Shown here: positions 9,875 to 22,972 of the stretch, piece after piece
Numbering within the stretch: position 1 is the stretch's first letter
Layout of the letters: each line of letters starts with the position of its first letter
Origin: Serratia nevei
GTDB taxonomy: Bacteria > Pseudomonadota > Gammaproteobacteria > Enterobacterales > Enterobacteriaceae
Direction of reading: 5' to 3'
Assembly: GCF_037948395.1 (NCBI RefSeq)
Contig: NZ_CP149940.1
Coordinates: 4,774,001-4,838,000, forward strand
Length of the DNA stretch: 64,000 nt
Position numbers and translations under genes: made by a program
The notes under the pieces: model-generated
Databases searched by the model: none
Seen by the model: the letters and a program-made list of their open reading frames with translations, nothing else
What the model was told of the DNA's origin: nothing

Positions 9875-10896
9875 TGCACCACTCCCGCCGCAGCAGGCTG
9901 AGCTTGAGGCTGGACAGACGCCGGAGCGGCGGTTTGCGGCGCCACGCCGGTAGCCGGAGCCGGCAACTGAGGCCCGACCGAACCGGCAGGCGGCAGCACC
10001 TGCGGCATCATCTGCATCAGGCGTTCATTGGCCACGCGGTGCACTTCGTCCGGCGGCAGCGGCATGTCGCCGTTGCGATCGGCGCCCCACAGCAGCAGCA
10101 GGTAGCGCAAGCGCTGCAGACCGGCGGTCGGCCGCGCCTGAATCACGGTGTAAGCGCGCTGGTTGTCGACCTTGACCGAGGAGACCACCGCCACCGGATA
10201 GCCTTCCGGGAAGCGGCCGCCGAGGCCGGAGGTCACCAGCACGTCGCCAACGCGGATATCGGTGTTGTTCGGCAGATGCTCCAGCTGCAGATCGTCGGCG
10301 CAGCCGCTGCCTGCGGCAATCACCCGAATATCGTTGCGCAGCACCTGGATCGGCAGCGCGTGCGAGGCATCGCAGATCAGCAGCACGCGGCTGGTGACTT
10401 TCGCCACCGCCACCACCTGACCGACCACGCCCTTGTCGCTGATCACCGGCTGGCCTTCATAGACGCCGTTGTCCGACCCTTTGTCGATCACCACCTGATC
10501 GCTGTACGGATCGGAACCGGTGGAGATGACCTGGGTCACCATCTTGTGTTCGTCCTGGCGCAGCGGGGAACCCAGCAGCTCGCGCAAGCGGGCGTTTTCC
10601 TGCTTGAATTGGCCAAGAAGAAGAATATCGCTGTTTTTCAGCAGCAGTTCCTGCCGCAGAGCTCGGTTTTCCAGCTCCAGCTGTTGGCGGGTAGCCAGCG
10701 TTTCTGACACGCTGTCCAAAACTTTACGCGGCCCGTTGGCCAGAAAATAGAAAGGGCTGACTGCGGTGTCCATGTAGTTGCGTATCTTCACGAACGTGCC
10801 GAGCCGGCTGTCGGCAACGATCAGGCCAATGGCCGCGATCACCGCCAAAAAAAGTCGCAGTTGCAGGGAAGGCCCCCTGCTAAAAATCGGCTTCAT
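9871..10896 (-). CDS. mreC: Rod-shape protein MreC
   Basis: Bitopic inner-membrane protein with one N-terminal helix (about residues 12-30), a coiled coil ([20 protein letters not shown]) and periplasmic beta domains that contact PBP2. Length is 341 residues; E. coli MreC is somewhat longer (367), the difference lying in the variable proline/alanine/glutamine-rich tail, which here ends in repeated PA and QP pairs. It lies 94 bp after mreB, so MreB level can be set separately within the operon. Confidence 0.96.
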   Translation of the reverse strand: MKPIFSRGPSLQLRLFLAVIAAIGLIVADSRLGTFVKIRNYMDTAVSPFYFLANGPRKVLDSVSETLATRQQLELENRALRQELLLKNSDILLLGQFKQENARLRELLGSPLRQDEHKMVTQVISTGSDPYSDQVVIDKGSDNGVYEGQPVISDKGVVGQVVAVAKVTSRVLLICDASHALPIQVLRNDIRVIAAGSGCADDLQLEHLPNNTDIRVGDVLVTSGLGGRFPEGYPVAVVSSVKVDNQRAYTVIQARPTAGLQRLRYLLLLWGADRNGDMPLPPDEVHRVANERLMQMMPQVLPPAGSVGPQLPAPATGVAPQTAAPASVQPQAQPAAAGVVQ

Positions 10897-10990
10897 AAAT
10901 TATGCGAGTTCCTCGACAACAGAAAGAGGAACCGTACCCGATTTTCGCTGTGCGCATTCATCCGATACGATTCCTCCTTCCAGGGGCTGA

Positions 10991-12447
<1,457 letters not shown>

Positions 12448-14382
12448 TTAAACACGATAACGACGTGAATATTTTTTACGCCCCACGTCGATCGGTTCCG
12501 GCGACGCAAAAAAGTCGCCCTGCCCGCCGTGGATACCACGCTCTTTCAGCGTCTGCCACTCGTTGCGCGTGCGTACGCTGGCGGCGAACACCTGCGCGTG
12601 CGTGCCCGCGCAGGCGCCCGTCAGGCTCTGCACGAACAGCTGATTTTCGTCCCGCTTATCGATACTCCGCACCAGCCCCGGGTGGAGCTTGACGATCTCC
12701 ACCTGCAACGACTTGATATAGGACGTACTGACCACGGTTAAACCCGCTTTGGACACCGCGAGGCGGCAGCCCAGCCCTGACAGCAACTTCAGCACCGGAC
12801 GCAAACGGTCGATATGTTGACACACATCTGCCTCCGCAAGTTCAATCAGAATTCGCCTACGCTGATTTTTTTCGCACTGCAACAGCGTATCGCGCAGCCA
12901 GCGCTGGAAAGAACGCTGCAAAATCGAGTCGACGCACAGCGGAAACGCCAGCGTTTCCTCAGGCCATTGCGCCAGCAAGGGGATGATGCGGCTCACCTGT
13001 TGGCGATCGTAACTCTCCGCCAACCCCAGCTGCTGCACCAGCGGCATATATTCCGCCGGCAGCAACTCCTGGGAGCCGTCATAAATCCGGCTCATGATCT
13101 CAAGATGGTGTACCTCGCCTGCCACGGTCACCGCCGGTTTCTGATACAGCCGCGGGCCGCCGCGCGCCAGTACCTGTTCCAGCAACGTGCGCCACTTGAC
13201 GCTGCCGCGCCCCTTTTCCGGCACCTGGCTGTCGTACACATACCAGCCGTTCTCGCCCTGCAGCGTCGCGTGGCGCGTCGCCTGCTCCGCGTAATCGATC
13301 ACCTGCTCCGTGGTTTGGCCGCTGCGGTACGCCACGATGCCGATGTGCAGGAAGGCCTCACGATCGATCAGCGCCGTGGAAGGCAAGGCATCGATGGCGT
13401 TGACCAGCTGTGACGCGATGCCGTCGGCCTCCTTCAGGGTTCGATGCGGCAACAGCACGGTAAAATCGCTGTGGAAATAGCGCGCCAGCAGCGCCGAGGG
13501 GTAGCGCATCACGAAGGTAGACAGCAGGTTGACCAGCGAATACATCAGCTCCTGTACCGCCACGCTGCCGTGCGTGTCGCGCAGGGTCTCGAAATCGGGC
13601 AGCCGCACCATCATCACGATGCCGTGCGAACCTTCGTCTTCCAGCTGAGTGGTCAATTGATTATCGAAGAACAGGCGATTATTCAACCCGGTTTTGGCGT
13701 CCTGCGCGGCGAAGGCGCGGATCAGCGTATCGACCCGGCTGCGCTCTTCCCGCGCTTCCGCCAGATCGGCCAGCAGGCGATCGAGCGCGCCGCTGACGTT
13801 GGCCGGCCACTCACGCACGTCGCCTTGCATGACGTTTTCACGCTCGCCGTTCAGAATGCGCCGCGCGCGGCGTTCCAGGCGATCTTCACCGTCGGCCTGC
13901 TCACGCAACCAGCGCAGGCTGAACAGCAAAACCACCACCATGACGACGATCGACAGCGTGACGGCGGCGGTGGACTGCAACGTGCGCACGTCGCTGGCGA
14001 AGGGATCGAGGTAAGTGATGTACAGCGTGCTGCCCGGATGTTGCAACAGGGGGCGCGAGACCTGACGATAGCCGTTCAGCGTATCCCAGGGCTCTTTTTT
14101 CAGCGTCGGCAATTTATAGTTGAGAAACTGGCTGGTGCCGGCCTCTACGCGGATCGACACGATGCCGAGCGGGCGCATGACGATCGGCAACCATTTCTCC
14201 TGATCGCGCGGCGATTCGTGCAACATGGCCTGATCGAGAGAGGTAACCAGCGAATCAAAGCGACGCTCCTGGCGATCCTGGGTAACGTAAAAGAAGCTGT
14301 ATGAGCATCCCATCAGCATCAAAAACATCGCCAGCGCGACCAACAGAGTGATCAATGCAGAGAGTTTGGTGGTAAATCGCAT
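12448..14382 (-). CDS. csrD: RNase E specificity factor CsrD
   Basis: A 644-residue membrane protein (E. coli 646) that promotes RNase E decay of the CsrB and CsrC small RNAs and so controls free CsrA. Two hydrophobic helices (about 6-32 and 139-158) flank a periplasmic region; then come a HAMP-like/coiled segment, a GGDEF domain and an EAL domain. Both catalytic signatures are degenerate: HSDFT takes the place of GGDEF and EIMSR the place of EALLR, as expected for CsrD, which neither makes nor degrades cyclic-di-GMP. Adjacent to mreB as in E. coli and divergent from acuI across 204 bp. Confidence 0.94.
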   Translation of the reverse strand: MRFTTKLSALITLLVALAMFLMLMGCSYSFFYVTQDRQERRFDSLVTSLDQAMLHESPRDQEKWLPIVMRPLGIVSIRVEAGTSQFLNYKLPTLKKEPWDTLNGYRQVSRPLLQHPGSTLYITYLDPFASDVRTLQSTAAVTLSIVVMVVVLLFSLRWLREQADGEDRLERRARRILNGERENVMQGDVREWPANVSGALDRLLADLAEAREERSRVDTLIRAFAAQDAKTGLNNRLFFDNQLTTQLEDEGSHGIVMMVRLPDFETLRDTHGSVAVQELMYSLVNLLSTFVMRYPSALLARYFHSDFTVLLPHRTLKEADGIASQLVNAIDALPSTALIDREAFLHIGIVAYRSGQTTEQVIDYAEQATRHATLQGENGWYVYDSQVPEKGRGSVKWRTLLEQVLARGGPRLYQKPAVTVAGEVHHLEIMSRIYDGSQELLPAEYMPLVQQLGLAESYDRQQVSRIIPLLAQWPEETLAFPLCVDSILQRSFQRWLRDTLLQCEKNQRRRILIELAEADVCQHIDRLRPVLKLLSGLGCRLAVSKAGLTVVSTSYIKSLQVEIVKLHPGLVRSIDKRDENQLFVQSLTGACAGTHAQVFAASVRTRNEWQTLKERGIHGGQGDFFASPEPIDVGRKKYSRRYRV

Positions 14383-14586
14383 CCCTGTGCCTTGTCCGCT
14401 ATGGTTAAGTGAGTGTTCACCCTTTAGCTAAAAGGGGCCGTCCAACCCTAACAAGCCTTGCTGAAGAATTAAACCTGCAAGCGCCGTTTTTGTCCTTTAT
14501 CAGGACTTGGGCCGCTTATTATGCATATAGTCAAATAAATGTGATTCAGCCATTGATAGAAAAGTGTAAACGAGAGGAAGAGTGAC

Positions 14587-15564
14587 ATGCGTGCACTGTT
14601 ATTGGAACAACAAGACGACCAAACTCTGGCTCAAATCAAAGATATCGGCAGCGACCGGTTGCCGGAAGGCGATGTCACCGTCGACATCAACTGGTCCAGC
14701 CTAAATTATAAGGATGCGCTGGCGATCACCGGCAAAGGCAAGATCGTGCGCAACTTCCCGATGGTGCCGGGCATCGACTTCGCCGGCACCGTGCGCCACA
14801 GCCGCGACGATCGCTTCAAAGAGGGGCAAAGCGTGGTGCTCACCGGCTGGGGCGTAGGTGAACATCACTGGGGCGGCCTGGCCGAGCAGGCGCGCGTCTC
14901 GGGCGAATGGCTGGTACCGCTGCCGAACGGCCTGGATGAGCGCAAGGCGATGATCATCGGCACCGCCGGCTTTACCGCCATGCTGTGCGTCATGGCGCTG
15001 GAGGAAGGCGGCGTGCACCCGGACGACGGCGATATTCTGGTGACCGGCGCCAGCGGCGGCGTGGGCAGCACCGCCATCGCCCTGCTGGCGGCGTTGGGCT
15101 ATCGGGTGACCGCCATCAGCGGCCGCGATAGCAATACCGACTACCTGAAAGCGCTCGGCGCCAAAGAGGTGATGTCGCGCGATGGCTATATCGACACGCC
15201 GCGCCCGCTGGAGAAACAGCTGTGGGCCGGCGCGGTGGACACCGTCGGCGACAAACTGCTGGCGCGGGTGCTGGCGCAGATGAACTATAACGGCACCGTC
15301 GCCGCCTGCGGCCTGGCGGGCGGTTATCAGCTGCCGACCACCGTGATGCCGTTCATTCTGCGCAACGTGCGTCTGCAGGGCGTGGATTCGGTACATACGC
15401 CGCTGCACCGCCGCCAAACCGCCTGGGAGCGGCTGGCCGGTATTCTGCCGGACAGCTTCTATCAGCAGGCCACGCATGAAATCACCCTCGAGCAGGCGCC
15501 GGCCACCGCCGCCGCGCTGCTGAACAACCAAATCACCGGCCGCACCCTGGTGAAAATCCGCTGA
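14587..15564 (+). CDS. acuI: Acrylyl-CoA reductase (NADPH) AcuI/YhdH
   Basis: A 325-residue zinc-independent medium-chain dehydrogenase/reductase. The enzyme reduces toxic acryloyl-CoA to propionyl-CoA with NADPH. Visible features are the quinone-reductase-type N-terminal domain ([28 protein letters not shown]) and the Rossmann dinucleotide motif [12 protein letters not shown] near residue 155; the zinc-binding cysteines of classic alcohol dehydrogenases are absent. A C-rich/G-rich hairpin just after the stop (about 15570-15589) may be its terminator. Confidence 0.93.
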   Translation: MRALLLEQQDDQTLAQIKDIGSDRLPEGDVTVDINWSSLNYKDALAITGKGKIVRNFPMVPGIDFAGTVRHSRDDRFKEGQSVVLTGWGVGEHHWGGLAEQARVSGEWLVPLPNGLDERKAMIIGTAGFTAMLCVMALEEGGVHPDDGDILVTGASGGVGSTAIALLAALGYRVTAISGRDSNTDYLKALGAKEVMSRDGYIDTPRPLEKQLWAGAVDTVGDKLLARVLAQMNYNGTVAACGLAGGYQLPTTVMPFILRNVRLQGVDSVHTPLHRRQTAWERLAGILPDSFYQQATHEITLEQAPATAAALLNNQITGRTLVKIR

Positions 15565-15719
15565 TCTTCTCCCCCCGGCAACGGGGGTTCACCCGCTTCT
15601 GCGAAATTTCATATTTTCCCGCGTCCCCTCGCTTCCTGCCGGCTTTAGCGCCATGCTTATTTCATGGAGACCCGTTAGCCGCTCGCAGGCGGCGGGAATC
15701 AGTCGCGGAGAACATAAGC

Positions 15720-16721
15720 ATGAACAAACACCCGAAATTGACCGAGGCCGACGTCACGCCGGAGAGCGTGTTCCACCAGCGGCGCAAAGTGCTGCAGGCG
15801 CTCGGCATCACCGCCGCTACGCTGGCGCTGCCTACCGGCGCACGGGCGGACCTGCTGTCGTGGTTCAAAGGCAACGATCGCCCCAAGGCGCCGCCGGGCA
15901 AAGCGCTGGAATTCAGCAAGCCGGCCGCCTGGCAGGCGCAGCTGGCAATGACGCCGGAAGACAAGGTCACCGGCTACAACAACTTCTATGAATTCGGCCT
16001 CGACAAAGCCGATCCGGCCGCCAACGCCGGCGGGCTGAAAACCGAAGGCTGGAAAGTGCGCATCGACGGCGAAGTGGCGAAGCCGATAACGCTGGATATC
16101 GACGATCTGATGAAGCGTTTCCCGCTGGAACAGCGCATTTACCGCATGCGCTGCGTCGAGGCCTGGTCGATGGTGGTGCCGTGGATCGGTTTCGAACTGG
16201 GCAAGCTTCTCAAGCTGGCCGAGCCGAACAGCAACGCGCGCTACGTGGCCTTCCAGACGCTGTACGATCCGGAGCAGATGCCCGGCCAGAAAGATCGCTT
16301 TATCGGTGGCGGCCTGAAATACCCCTACGTCGAAGGGCTGCGGCTGGACGAGGCGATGCATCCGCTGGCGCTGCTGACCGTCGGCGTGTACGGCAAAACC
16401 CTGCCGCCGCAAAACGGCGCGCCGCTGCGGCTGATCACACCGTGGAAATACGGCTTCAAAGGCATCAAATCGATCGTGCATATCCGTCTGGTGCGCGATC
16501 AGCCGCCGACCACCTGGAACCAATCCGCGCCGAACGAGTACGGTTTTTATGCCAACGTGAACCCGCACGTCGATCATCCGCGCTGGTCGCAGGCCACCGA
16601 GCGCTTCATCGGCTCCGGCGGCATTCTCGACGTCAAACGCCAACCGACGCTGCTGTTCAACGGCTATGCCGATCAGGTGGCGTCGCTGTATCGCGGCATG
16701 GATTTGCGGGAGAATTTCTAA
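15720..16721 (+). CDS. msrP: Periplasmic methionine sulfoxide reductase, catalytic subunit MsrP
   Basis: Molybdopterin enzyme (formerly YedY) that repairs oxidised methionines in periplasmic proteins. Length is 333 residues, as in E. coli. A Tat signal is present: the twin-arginine region [10 protein letters not shown] followed by a hydrophobic stretch ending in GARA. The molybdenum-ligand cysteine is in YRMRCVEAW near residue 145. The GTG start of msrQ follows the msrP stop without a gap, so the two subunits are translated from one message. Confidence 0.96.
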   Translation: MNKHPKLTEADVTPESVFHQRRKVLQALGITAATLALPTGARADLLSWFKGNDRPKAPPGKALEFSKPAAWQAQLAMTPEDKVTGYNNFYEFGLDKADPAANAGGLKTEGWKVRIDGEVAKPITLDIDDLMKRFPLEQRIYRMRCVEAWSMVVPWIGFELGKLLKLAEPNSNARYVAFQTLYDPEQMPGQKDRFIGGGLKYPYVEGLRLDEAMHPLALLTVGVYGKTLPPQNGAPLRLITPWKYGFKGIKSIVHIRLVRDQPPTTWNQSAPNEYGFYANVNPHVDHPRWSQATERFIGSGGILDVKRQPTLLFNGYADQVASLYRGMDLRENF

Positions 16722-17321
16722 GTGCGCCTGACGCCTGTTCATATCAAATGGCTGAAAGCCGCCCTGCATCTGGCGGCGTTTTTGCCCTTTCTGTGGTTGG
16801 TGTTGGCGGTAGATCAGGGCTGGTTCAGCGCCGATCCGTCCAAGGACATCCAACATTTTACCGGCAGGATGACGCTGAAACTGCTGCTGGCCACGCTGAT
16901 GATCGCCCCGCTGGCGCGCTACGCTCGCCAGCCGCTGCTGATCCGCTGCCGCCGTCTGGTGGGGCTGTGGTGCTTTGCCTGGGGCACGCTGCACCTGATA
17001 AGCTACTCCACGCTGGAGCTGGGGCTGAGCAATCTCGGCCTGCTGGGCAGCGAGCTGGTGAATCGCCCTTATCTGACGCTTGGCATCCTCACCTGGCTGA
17101 TCCTGCTGGCGCTGGCGGCCACCTCGACGCTGTGGGCGATGCGCAAACTGGGCGCCAAATGGCAAATGTTGCACAACTTCGTCTATCTGGCGGCGATCCT
17201 CGCCCCTATCCACTACCTGTGGTCGGTCAAAACGTTTTCCCCCCAGCCGTTCATCTACGCGCTGCTGGCGGTGGCGCTGTTGGGCCTGCGTTACAAGAAA
17301 TTCCGCGCCTGGTGGCGCTGA
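16722..17321 (+). CDS. msrQ: Haem-containing membrane subunit MsrQ
   Basis: Inner-membrane b-type cytochrome (formerly YedZ) that passes electrons from the quinone pool or flavin reductase to MsrP. 199 residues with about six hydrophobic helices and conserved histidines in [16 protein letters not shown] and APIHYLWS. It starts at GTG immediately after the msrP stop. The 287 bp that follow contain no gene and lead into aroQ. Confidence 0.94.
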   Translation: MRLTPVHIKWLKAALHLAAFLPFLWLVLAVDQGWFSADPSKDIQHFTGRMTLKLLLATLMIAPLARYARQPLLIRCRRLVGLWCFAWGTLHLISYSTLELGLSNLGLLGSELVNRPYLTLGILTWLILLALAATSTLWAMRKLGAKWQMLHNFVYLAAILAPIHYLWSVKTFSPQPFIYALLAVALLGLRYKKFRAWWR

Positions 17322-17491
17322 ATCACGCGGCGGCGCGCGTTATTGTCGTTGAAAAACACGCGCCGCCGGCCGGAACTTTTTCTGTGTTCCAGCGCTCATA
17401 TTCCTGTCACGGATCCCCGAGTTCGTCGATTTGGGGTTGAATATCTTCGCTGATAAGACCAGTATTTAGCTGCGAATTGCTACGATATCGT

Positions 17492-17497
17492 TATAAT
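17492..17497 (+). promoter_or_regulatory. Consensus -10 element upstream of aroQ
   Basis: A perfect TATAAT lies 112 bp before the aroQ start in an otherwise gene-free stretch. I found no good -35 at 16-18 bp, so the promoter call rests on the -10 alone. Confidence 0.3.
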
Positions 17498-17608
17498 GCC
17501 CGACTTTGTTTCTGTTCTCAGGGTGAATTGGCCCCTTAACAGGTGACAAATCGATAACATCGGGTTATTTTCTACGATGATGGTTTTATTGCCGGAGATA
17601 CCAGCACA

Positions 17609-18061
17609 ATGGCGGATAAGTTTCACATTTTGCTTCTGAACGGCCCCAATCTCAATCTGCTGGGGACGCGTGAGCCGGAGAAGTACGGCAGCACGACGCT
17701 GACAGAGATTGTTAACGGATTGGAAAACCAGGCATCCGCATTGGATATTACCCTGAGCCATCTGCAATCCAACGCCGAGCATCAGCTGATCGATCGCATT
17801 CATCAGGCGCGCGGCAACACCGATTTCATTCTGATAAACCCGGCGGCGTTCACGCATACCAGCGTGGCGCTGCGCGATGCGTTGCTGGCGGTGCAGATCC
17901 CGTTCATCGAGATCCACCTGTCCAACGTGCACGCCCGCGAACCTTTCCGCCATCACTCCTATCTCTCAGACGTGGCGGTAGGCGTGATTTGCGGCCTCGG
18001 CGCGGATGGCTACGCTTTCGCTTTACAGGCAGCGGTTAACCGTCTGTCGAAAACCCACTAA
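17609..18061 (+). CDS. aroQ: Type II 3-dehydroquinate dehydratase
   Basis: Third step of the shikimate pathway, 3-dehydroquinate to 3-dehydroshikimate, in the cytosol as a dodecamer. 150 residues with type II signatures: [18 protein letters not shown] (active-site tyrosine and arginine lid), [13 protein letters not shown] and [18 protein letters not shown]. It precedes accB by 32 bp. As in other enterics this dehydratase travels with the acc genes. Confidence 0.97.
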   Translation: MADKFHILLLNGPNLNLLGTREPEKYGSTTLTEIVNGLENQASALDITLSHLQSNAEHQLIDRIHQARGNTDFILINPAAFTHTSVALRDALLAVQIPFIEIHLSNVHAREPFRHHSYLSDVAVGVICGLGADGYAFALQAAVNRLSKTH

Positions 18062-18093
18062 TTGCTCCACAAAAAGAGTACGGAATCACACTC

Positions 18094-18561
18094 ATGGATA
18101 TTCGTAAAATCAAGAAACTGATCGAACTGGTTGAAGAATCAGGCATTTCTGAACTGGAAATCTCTGAAGGCGAAGAATCGGTTCGCATCAGCCGTGCCGC
18201 ACCGGCGCAGGCTTACCCTGTCATGCAGCAGGCCTATGCGATGCCGGCACAGCAGCAGCCGGCCCTGGCTGCCGCCGTTGCTACCGCACCTGCGGCAGAA
18301 ACCCCGGCGGCACCGGCGGCCATGAGTGGCCACGTCGTTCGTTCGCCAATGGTAGGCACCTTCTACCGCACCCCAAGCCCGGACGCGAAAGCCTTCGTGG
18401 AAGTGGGCCAGAAAGTGAACGCCGGCGATACCCTGTGCATCGTTGAAGCCATGAAAATGATGAACCAGATCGAAGCGGACAAGTCCGGCGTCGTGAAAGC
18501 CATCCTGGTGGAAAACGGCCAGCCGGTCGAATATGACGAGCCGCTGGTCGTCATCGAATAA
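18094..18561 (+). CDS. accB: Biotin carboxyl carrier protein of acetyl-CoA carboxylase
   Basis: Carries the biotin prosthetic group of acetyl-CoA carboxylase, the first committed step of fatty acid synthesis. 155 residues: an N-terminal domain, an Ala/Pro/Gln-rich flexible linker (about residues 35-75), and a C-terminal biotinyl domain with the biotin-accepting lysine in the strict motif EAMKMMNQ near residue 121. accC follows after 12 bp. Confidence 0.98.
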   Translation: MDIRKIKKLIELVEESGISELEISEGEESVRISRAAPAQAYPVMQQAYAMPAQQQPALAAAVATAPAAETPAAPAAMSGHVVRSPMVGTFYRTPSPDAKAFVEVGQKVNAGDTLCIVEAMKMMNQIEADKSGVVKAILVENGQPVEYDEPLVVIE

Positions 18562-18573
18562 CGAGGCGCCCCC

Positions 18574-19923
18574 ATGCTTGATAAAATTGTTATCGCCAAC
18601 CGCGGCGAGATCGCGCTTCGCATCCTGCGTGCCTGTAAAGAACTGGGCATCAAGACCGTTGCGGTTCACTCCGCGGCCGACCGCGATCTGAAACACGTGC
18701 TGCTGGCCGACGAGACCGTCTGCATCGGTCCTGCACCATCGGTAAAAAGCTACCTGAACATCCCGGCCATCATCTCGGCGGCGGAAATCACCGGCGCCGT
18801 GGCGATCCACCCGGGCTACGGCTTCCTGTCCGAGAACGCCGACTTCGCCGAGCAGGTTGAACGCTCCGGCTTCATCTTCATCGGCCCGAAAGCCGAAACC
18901 ATCCGCCTGATGGGCGACAAGGTTTCCGCGATCAACGCCATGAAGAAAGCCGGCGTGCCTTGCGTACCTGGCTCCGACGGCCCGCTGACCGACGACATGG
19001 ATAAAAACCGTGCCTTCGCCAAGCGCATCGGTTATCCGGTGATCATCAAGGCGTCCGGCGGCGGCGGCGGTCGCGGCATGCGCGTCGTGCGCAGCGACAA
19101 AGACCTTGAGCAGTCCATCAACATGACGAAAGCGGAAGCCAAAGCGGCTTTCAACAACGACATGGTGTACATGGAAAAATACCTGGAGAATCCGCGCCAC
19201 ATCGAGATTCAGGTATTGGCCGACGGCCAGGGTAACGCCATCTATCTGGCCGAGCGCGACTGCTCCATGCAGCGCCGCCACCAGAAAGTGGTCGAAGAAG
19301 CGCCGGCACCGGGCATCACCAGCGAAATGCGCCGTTACATCGGCGAACGCTGCTCGAAAGCCTGCGTGGAAATCGGCTACCGCGGTGCGGGTACCTTCGA
19401 GTTCCTGTATGAAAACGGCGAGTTCTATTTCATCGAAATGAACACCCGTATTCAGGTCGAGCACCCGGTTACCGAAATGATCACCGGCGTGGATCTGATC
19501 AAAGAGCAACTGCGCATCGCTGCCGGTCAGCCGCTGTCGATCAAACAGGAAGAAGTGAAGATCCACGGCCACGCGGTAGAATGCCGCATCAACGCCGAAG
19601 ATCCGAACACCTTCCTGCCGAGCCCGGGCAAGATCACCCGCTTCCACGCGCCAGGCGGTTTCGGCGTGCGTTGGGAATCTCATATCTACGCCGGTTATAC
19701 CGTACCGCCGTACTATGACTCCATGATCGGCAAACTGATCACCTTCGGCGAAAACCGTGACGTGGCGATTGCCCGCATGAAGAACGCCCTGGCTGAACTG
19801 ATCATCGACGGCATCAAAACCAACGTTGAGCTGCAGCAGAAGATCATGAACGACGAAAACTTCCAGCACGGTGGCACCAACATCCACTATCTGGAGAAGA
19901 AGCTGGGTCTGCAGGAAACCTAA
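18574..19923 (+). CDS. accC: Biotin carboxylase of acetyl-CoA carboxylase
   Basis: ATP-dependent carboxylation of biotin on AccB. 449 residues, as in E. coli, with the biotin carboxylase N domain ([18 protein letters not shown]), an ATP-grasp domain with the glycine-rich loop [11 protein letters not shown], the catalytic segment [15 protein letters not shown], and the carboxylase C domain. Cotranscribed with accB and closed by a strong terminator. Confidence 0.98.
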   Translation: MLDKIVIANRGEIALRILRACKELGIKTVAVHSAADRDLKHVLLADETVCIGPAPSVKSYLNIPAIISAAEITGAVAIHPGYGFLSENADFAEQVERSGFIFIGPKAETIRLMGDKVSAINAMKKAGVPCVPGSDGPLTDDMDKNRAFAKRIGYPVIIKASGGGGGRGMRVVRSDKDLEQSINMTKAEAKAAFNNDMVYMEKYLENPRHIEIQVLADGQGNAIYLAERDCSMQRRHQKVVEEAPAPGITSEMRRYIGERCSKACVEIGYRGAGTFEFLYENGEFYFIEMNTRIQVEHPVTEMITGVDLIKEQLRIAAGQPLSIKQEEVKIHGHAVECRINAEDPNTFLPSPGKITRFHAPGGFGVRWESHIYAGYTVPPYYDSMIGKLITFGENRDVAIARMKNALAELIIDGIKTNVELQQKIMNDENFQHGGTNIHYLEKKLGLQET

Positions 19924-19950
19924 GGCAGCCACGCAGCATCGTCTGACGAA

Positions 19951-19976
19951 AGGCCGGTTAATCACCGGCCTTTTTC
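19951..19976 (+). terminator. Rho-independent terminator after accC
   Basis: An 8-bp stem (AGGCCGGT/ACCGGCCT) with loop TAATC is followed by a run of T. It separates accBC from yhdT-panF-prmA. Confidence 0.85.
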
Positions 19977-20075
19977 TTTGGCATTACCGCCAGTAACGGC
20001 TTGGCAAAACGCCGCCATGCCGTAAAATTCCCTACCTTTGATGAATCCATCACCGTAAACCTATGGGAGACACGG

Positions 20076-20318
20076 ATGGACAAACGCTTTATTCAGGCGC
20101 ACCGCGAAGCGCGCTGGGCACTGGGGCTGACGCTGCTCTACCTGCTGGCCTGGGGGCTGGCGGCCTATCTGCCCGACAGCGCCATCGGCGTCACCGGCCT
20201 GCCTCACTGGTTCGAAATGGCCTGCCTGCTGGTGCCGCTGCTGTTCATCGGCCTGTGCTGGCTGATGGTGCGCACGGTGTTCCGCGACATTTCGCTGGAG
20301 GACCGCGATGCAAACTGA
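20076..20318 (+). CDS. yhdT: Small membrane protein YhdT
   Basis: 80 residues, two hydrophobic helices, same size and position as E. coli YhdT (DUF997), always paired with the pantothenate symporter. I chose the ATG at 20076 because it follows a GGAGAC ribosome site and gives the family length; an upstream in-frame ATG at 20001 lies in the terminator-proximal leader. It overlaps panF by 11 bp. The role is unknown; an accessory to PanF is a guess from the fixed pairing. Confidence 0.88.
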   Translation: MDKRFIQAHREARWALGLTLLYLLAWGLAAYLPDSAIGVTGLPHWFEMACLLVPLLFIGLCWLMVRTVFRDISLEDRDAN

Positions 20319-21753
20319 AGTGATCCTGCCGCTGGTCGCCTACCTGCTGCTGGTGTTCGGTCTGTCGGTGTACGCCTACAGCCGCCGCCAGAGCGGGAAT
20401 TTCCTCAGCGAATACTTCCTCGGCAACCGCTCGATGGGCGGCTTTGTGCTGGCGATGACCCTGACCGCCACCTACATCAGCGCCAGTTCGTTTATCGGCG
20501 GCCCCGGCGCCGCCTACAAATACGGCCTGGGCTGGGTGCTGCTGGCGATGATTCAGCTGCCGGCGGTGTGGCTGTCGCTCGGGGTGCTGGGCAAGAAATT
20601 CGCCATCCTGGCGCGACGCTACAACGCCATCACCCTCAATGACATGCTGTATGGCCGCTACCAAAGCCGCCTGCTGGTGTGGCTGGCCAGCCTCAGCCTG
20701 CTGGTGGCGTTCCTCGGCGCCATGACGGTGCAGTTTATCGGCGGTGCCCGCCTGCTGGAGACCGCCGCCGGCATTCCTTACGACACCGGCCTGCTGATCT
20801 TCGGCATCAGCATCGCGCTGTACACCGCCTTCGGCGGCTTCCGCGCCAGCGTGCTGAACGACGCCATGCAGGGGCTGGTGATGCTGCTCGGCACCGTGCT
20901 GCTGCTGGTGGCGGTGATCCACGCCGCCGGCGGACTGGACAGCGCGGTGCACAAGCTGCAGCAGATCGATCCGGCGCTGGTGTCGCCGCAGGGCGGCGAT
21001 CAGATCCTCAGCCTGCCGTTTATGGCGTCGTTCTGGATCCTGGTGTGCTTCGGGGTGATCGGCCTGCCGCACACCGCCGTGCGCTGTATCTCCTACAAGG
21101 ACAGCAAGGCGGTGCATCGCGGCATTCTGCTCGGCACCGTGGTGGTGGCGGTGCTGATGTTCGGCATGCACCTGGCCGGCGCGCTCGGCCGCGCAGTGTT
21201 GCCGGATCTCAAGATCCCCGATCAGGTGATCCCGACGCTGATGATCACCGTGCTGCCGCCGTACGCCGCCGGGATCTTTTTGGCGGCGCCGATGGCGGCG
21301 ATCATGTCGACCATCAACGCCCAGCTGCTGCAATCCTCCGCCACCATCATCAAGGATCTCTACCTGGGCGTGCGGCCGCAGCAGATCCACAACGAGCGGT
21401 TGATCAAGCGCTTCTCCAGCCTGACCACGCTGATCCTTGGCCTGCTGGTGCTGCTGGCGGCCTGGCGACCGCCGGAGATGATCATCTGGCTCAACCTGCT
21501 GGCTTTCGGCGGGCTGGAGGCGGTGTTCCTGTGGCCGTTGGTGCTGGGCCTGTATTGGGAACGCGCCAATGCTCAGGGAGCGCTTAGCTCAATGGTGTCG
21601 GGTGCGGTATGCTATACGCTATTGGCCAGCTTCAACCTGCAGCCGGCGGGGCTGCACCCTATCGTGCCTTCGCTGTTGCTCAGCCTGTTGGCGTTTTATC
21701 TCGGTAACGTCGTCGGCGAAAAGCGCCGGGCGGCGTCATCATTATCTTCTTGA
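20308..21753 (+). CDS. panF: Sodium/pantothenate symporter
   Basis: Sodium:solute symporter family importer of pantothenate (vitamin B5), the coenzyme A precursor. 481 residues, about 13 hydrophobic helices, with family motifs such as [20 protein letters not shown] and a [14 protein letters not shown] block. Start overlaps yhdT, and prmA begins 11 bp after the stop, giving a yhdT-panF-prmA unit. Confidence 0.96.
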   Translation: MQTEVILPLVAYLLLVFGLSVYAYSRRQSGNFLSEYFLGNRSMGGFVLAMTLTATYISASSFIGGPGAAYKYGLGWVLLAMIQLPAVWLSLGVLGKKFAILARRYNAITLNDMLYGRYQSRLLVWLASLSLLVAFLGAMTVQFIGGARLLETAAGIPYDTGLLIFGISIALYTAFGGFRASVLNDAMQGLVMLLGTVLLLVAVIHAAGGLDSAVHKLQQIDPALVSPQGGDQILSLPFMASFWILVCFGVIGLPHTAVRCISYKDSKAVHRGILLGTVVVAVLMFGMHLAGALGRAVLPDLKIPDQVIPTLMITVLPPYAAGIFLAAPMAAIMSTINAQLLQSSATIIKDLYLGVRPQQIHNERLIKRFSSLTTLILGLLVLLAAWRPPEMIIWLNLLAFGGLEAVFLWPLVLGLYWERANAQGALSSMVSGAVCYTLLASFNLQPAGLHPIVPSLLLSLLAFYLGNVVGEKRRAASSLSS

Positions 21754-21764
21754 AGAGAATTGCT

Positions 21765-22646
21765 ATGCCTTGGATCCAACTCAAACTGAACACCACCGGC
21801 AGCCAGGCGGAAGACCTGAGCGACGCGCTGGTGGAAAGCGGCGCCGTGTCGGTGACCTTCCAGGACACCCACGACAACCCGGTGTTCGAACCCTTGCCGG
21901 GTGAAACCCTGCTGTGGGGCGATACCGACGTGATCGGCCTGTACGACGCGGAAACCGATATGGCCGAGGTGGTGGCGATGCTGGAACAGCACCCGCTGCT
22001 GGGCGCCGGTTTCCGCCACAAGATAGAACAGCTGGAAGACAAGGACTGGGAGCGCGAGTGGATGGACAACTTCCACCCGATGCGCTTCGGCGAGCGCTTG
22101 TGGATCTGCCCGAGCTGGCGTGACGTGCCGGATCCCGACGCGGTCAACGTGATGCTCGATCCGGGCCTGGCGTTCGGCACCGGCACCCACCCGACCACGG
22201 CGCTGTGCCTGCAGTGGCTGGACGGCCTCGATCTGGCCGGCAAAACCGTTATCGACTTCGGTTGCGGTTCCGGCATCCTGGCAATCGCCGCCCTGAAGCT
22301 GGGTGCAGCGCGCGCTATCGGCATCGACATCGATCCCCAGGCCATTCAGGCCAGCCGCGACAACGCGCAGCGTAACGGCGTTTCAGAGCGTCTGGAGCTG
22401 TATCTGCCGAAAGACCAGCCGGCGGACCTGCTGGCTGACGTGGTGGTCGCCAACATCCTCGCCGGCCCGCTGCGCGAGCTGGCGCCGCTGATCGGCTGCC
22501 TGCCGAAGGCCGGTGGTCATCTGGGGCTGTCCGGCGTGCTGGCCAGCCAGGCCAGCAGCGTTGCGCAAGCCTACGAAGAGAAGTTCACGCTCGACCCGGT
22601 CGCCGAGCGTGAAGAGTGGTGTCGCATCACCGGCCGCCGCAAGTAA
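21765..22646 (+). CDS. prmA: Ribosomal protein L11 methyltransferase
   Basis: S-adenosylmethionine-dependent trimethylation of ribosomal protein L11. Starting at ATG 21765 gives 293 residues, identical to E. coli; an in-frame ATG at 21750 overlaps the panF stop and is unlikely. The N-terminal L11-binding domain begins MPWIQLKLN, and the methyltransferase motif I is [19 protein letters not shown] near residue 160. Confidence 0.97.
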   Translation: MPWIQLKLNTTGSQAEDLSDALVESGAVSVTFQDTHDNPVFEPLPGETLLWGDTDVIGLYDAETDMAEVVAMLEQHPLLGAGFRHKIEQLEDKDWEREWMDNFHPMRFGERLWICPSWRDVPDPDAVNVMLDPGLAFGTGTHPTTALCLQWLDGLDLAGKTVIDFGCGSGILAIAALKLGAARAIGIDIDPQAIQASRDNAQRNGVSERLELYLPKDQPADLLADVVVANILAGPLRELAPLIGCLPKAGGHLGLSGVLASQASSVAQAYEEKFTLDPVAEREEWCRITGRRK

Positions 22647-22670
22647 GCGTCACGGTCTATTGCCCCCTCA

Positions 22671-22701
22671 TCCACCGGCCCTGCGCCGGTGGATTTTTTT
22701 T
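22671..22701 (+). terminator. Rho-independent terminator after prmA
   Basis: A 9-bp stem (TCCACCGGC/GCCGGTGGA) followed by eight T residues. It isolates the dusB-fis promoter region from upstream transcription. Confidence 0.9.
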
Positions 22702-22972
22702 GCCTGACGATCGGCCTGCGGGCGAGACAAAATTTTATGCAATTTTTCGCCGCTCAACGACGGATCGCCCTGACAATGCGCCTTCCAGACAGGCTATCTC
22801 GGCAAAAAACGCGGGTGAATGCAGATAATATTCTGCGCAAAGGCGAATATTTTGCCGCACACAAAATAAGCACTTTTCGTCAACTTATTGTAAAATATAT
22901 ATAATATTTTTATGAATCACCGCGTAGCGTATTTTTCGTCCTAATATCGGGCCAATTGGTTAAAGTTTGGCC
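22702..22972 (+). promoter_or_regulatory. AT-rich upstream region of the dusB-fis promoter
   Basis: No gene. This forms most of the 393-bp gap between prmA and dusB. From about 22820 it becomes markedly AT-rich, with TATATATAATATTT-type tracts just upstream of the promoter. In E. coli the equivalent stretch holds Fis autoregulatory and IHF sites; I infer the same here without locating individual sites. Confidence 0.6.
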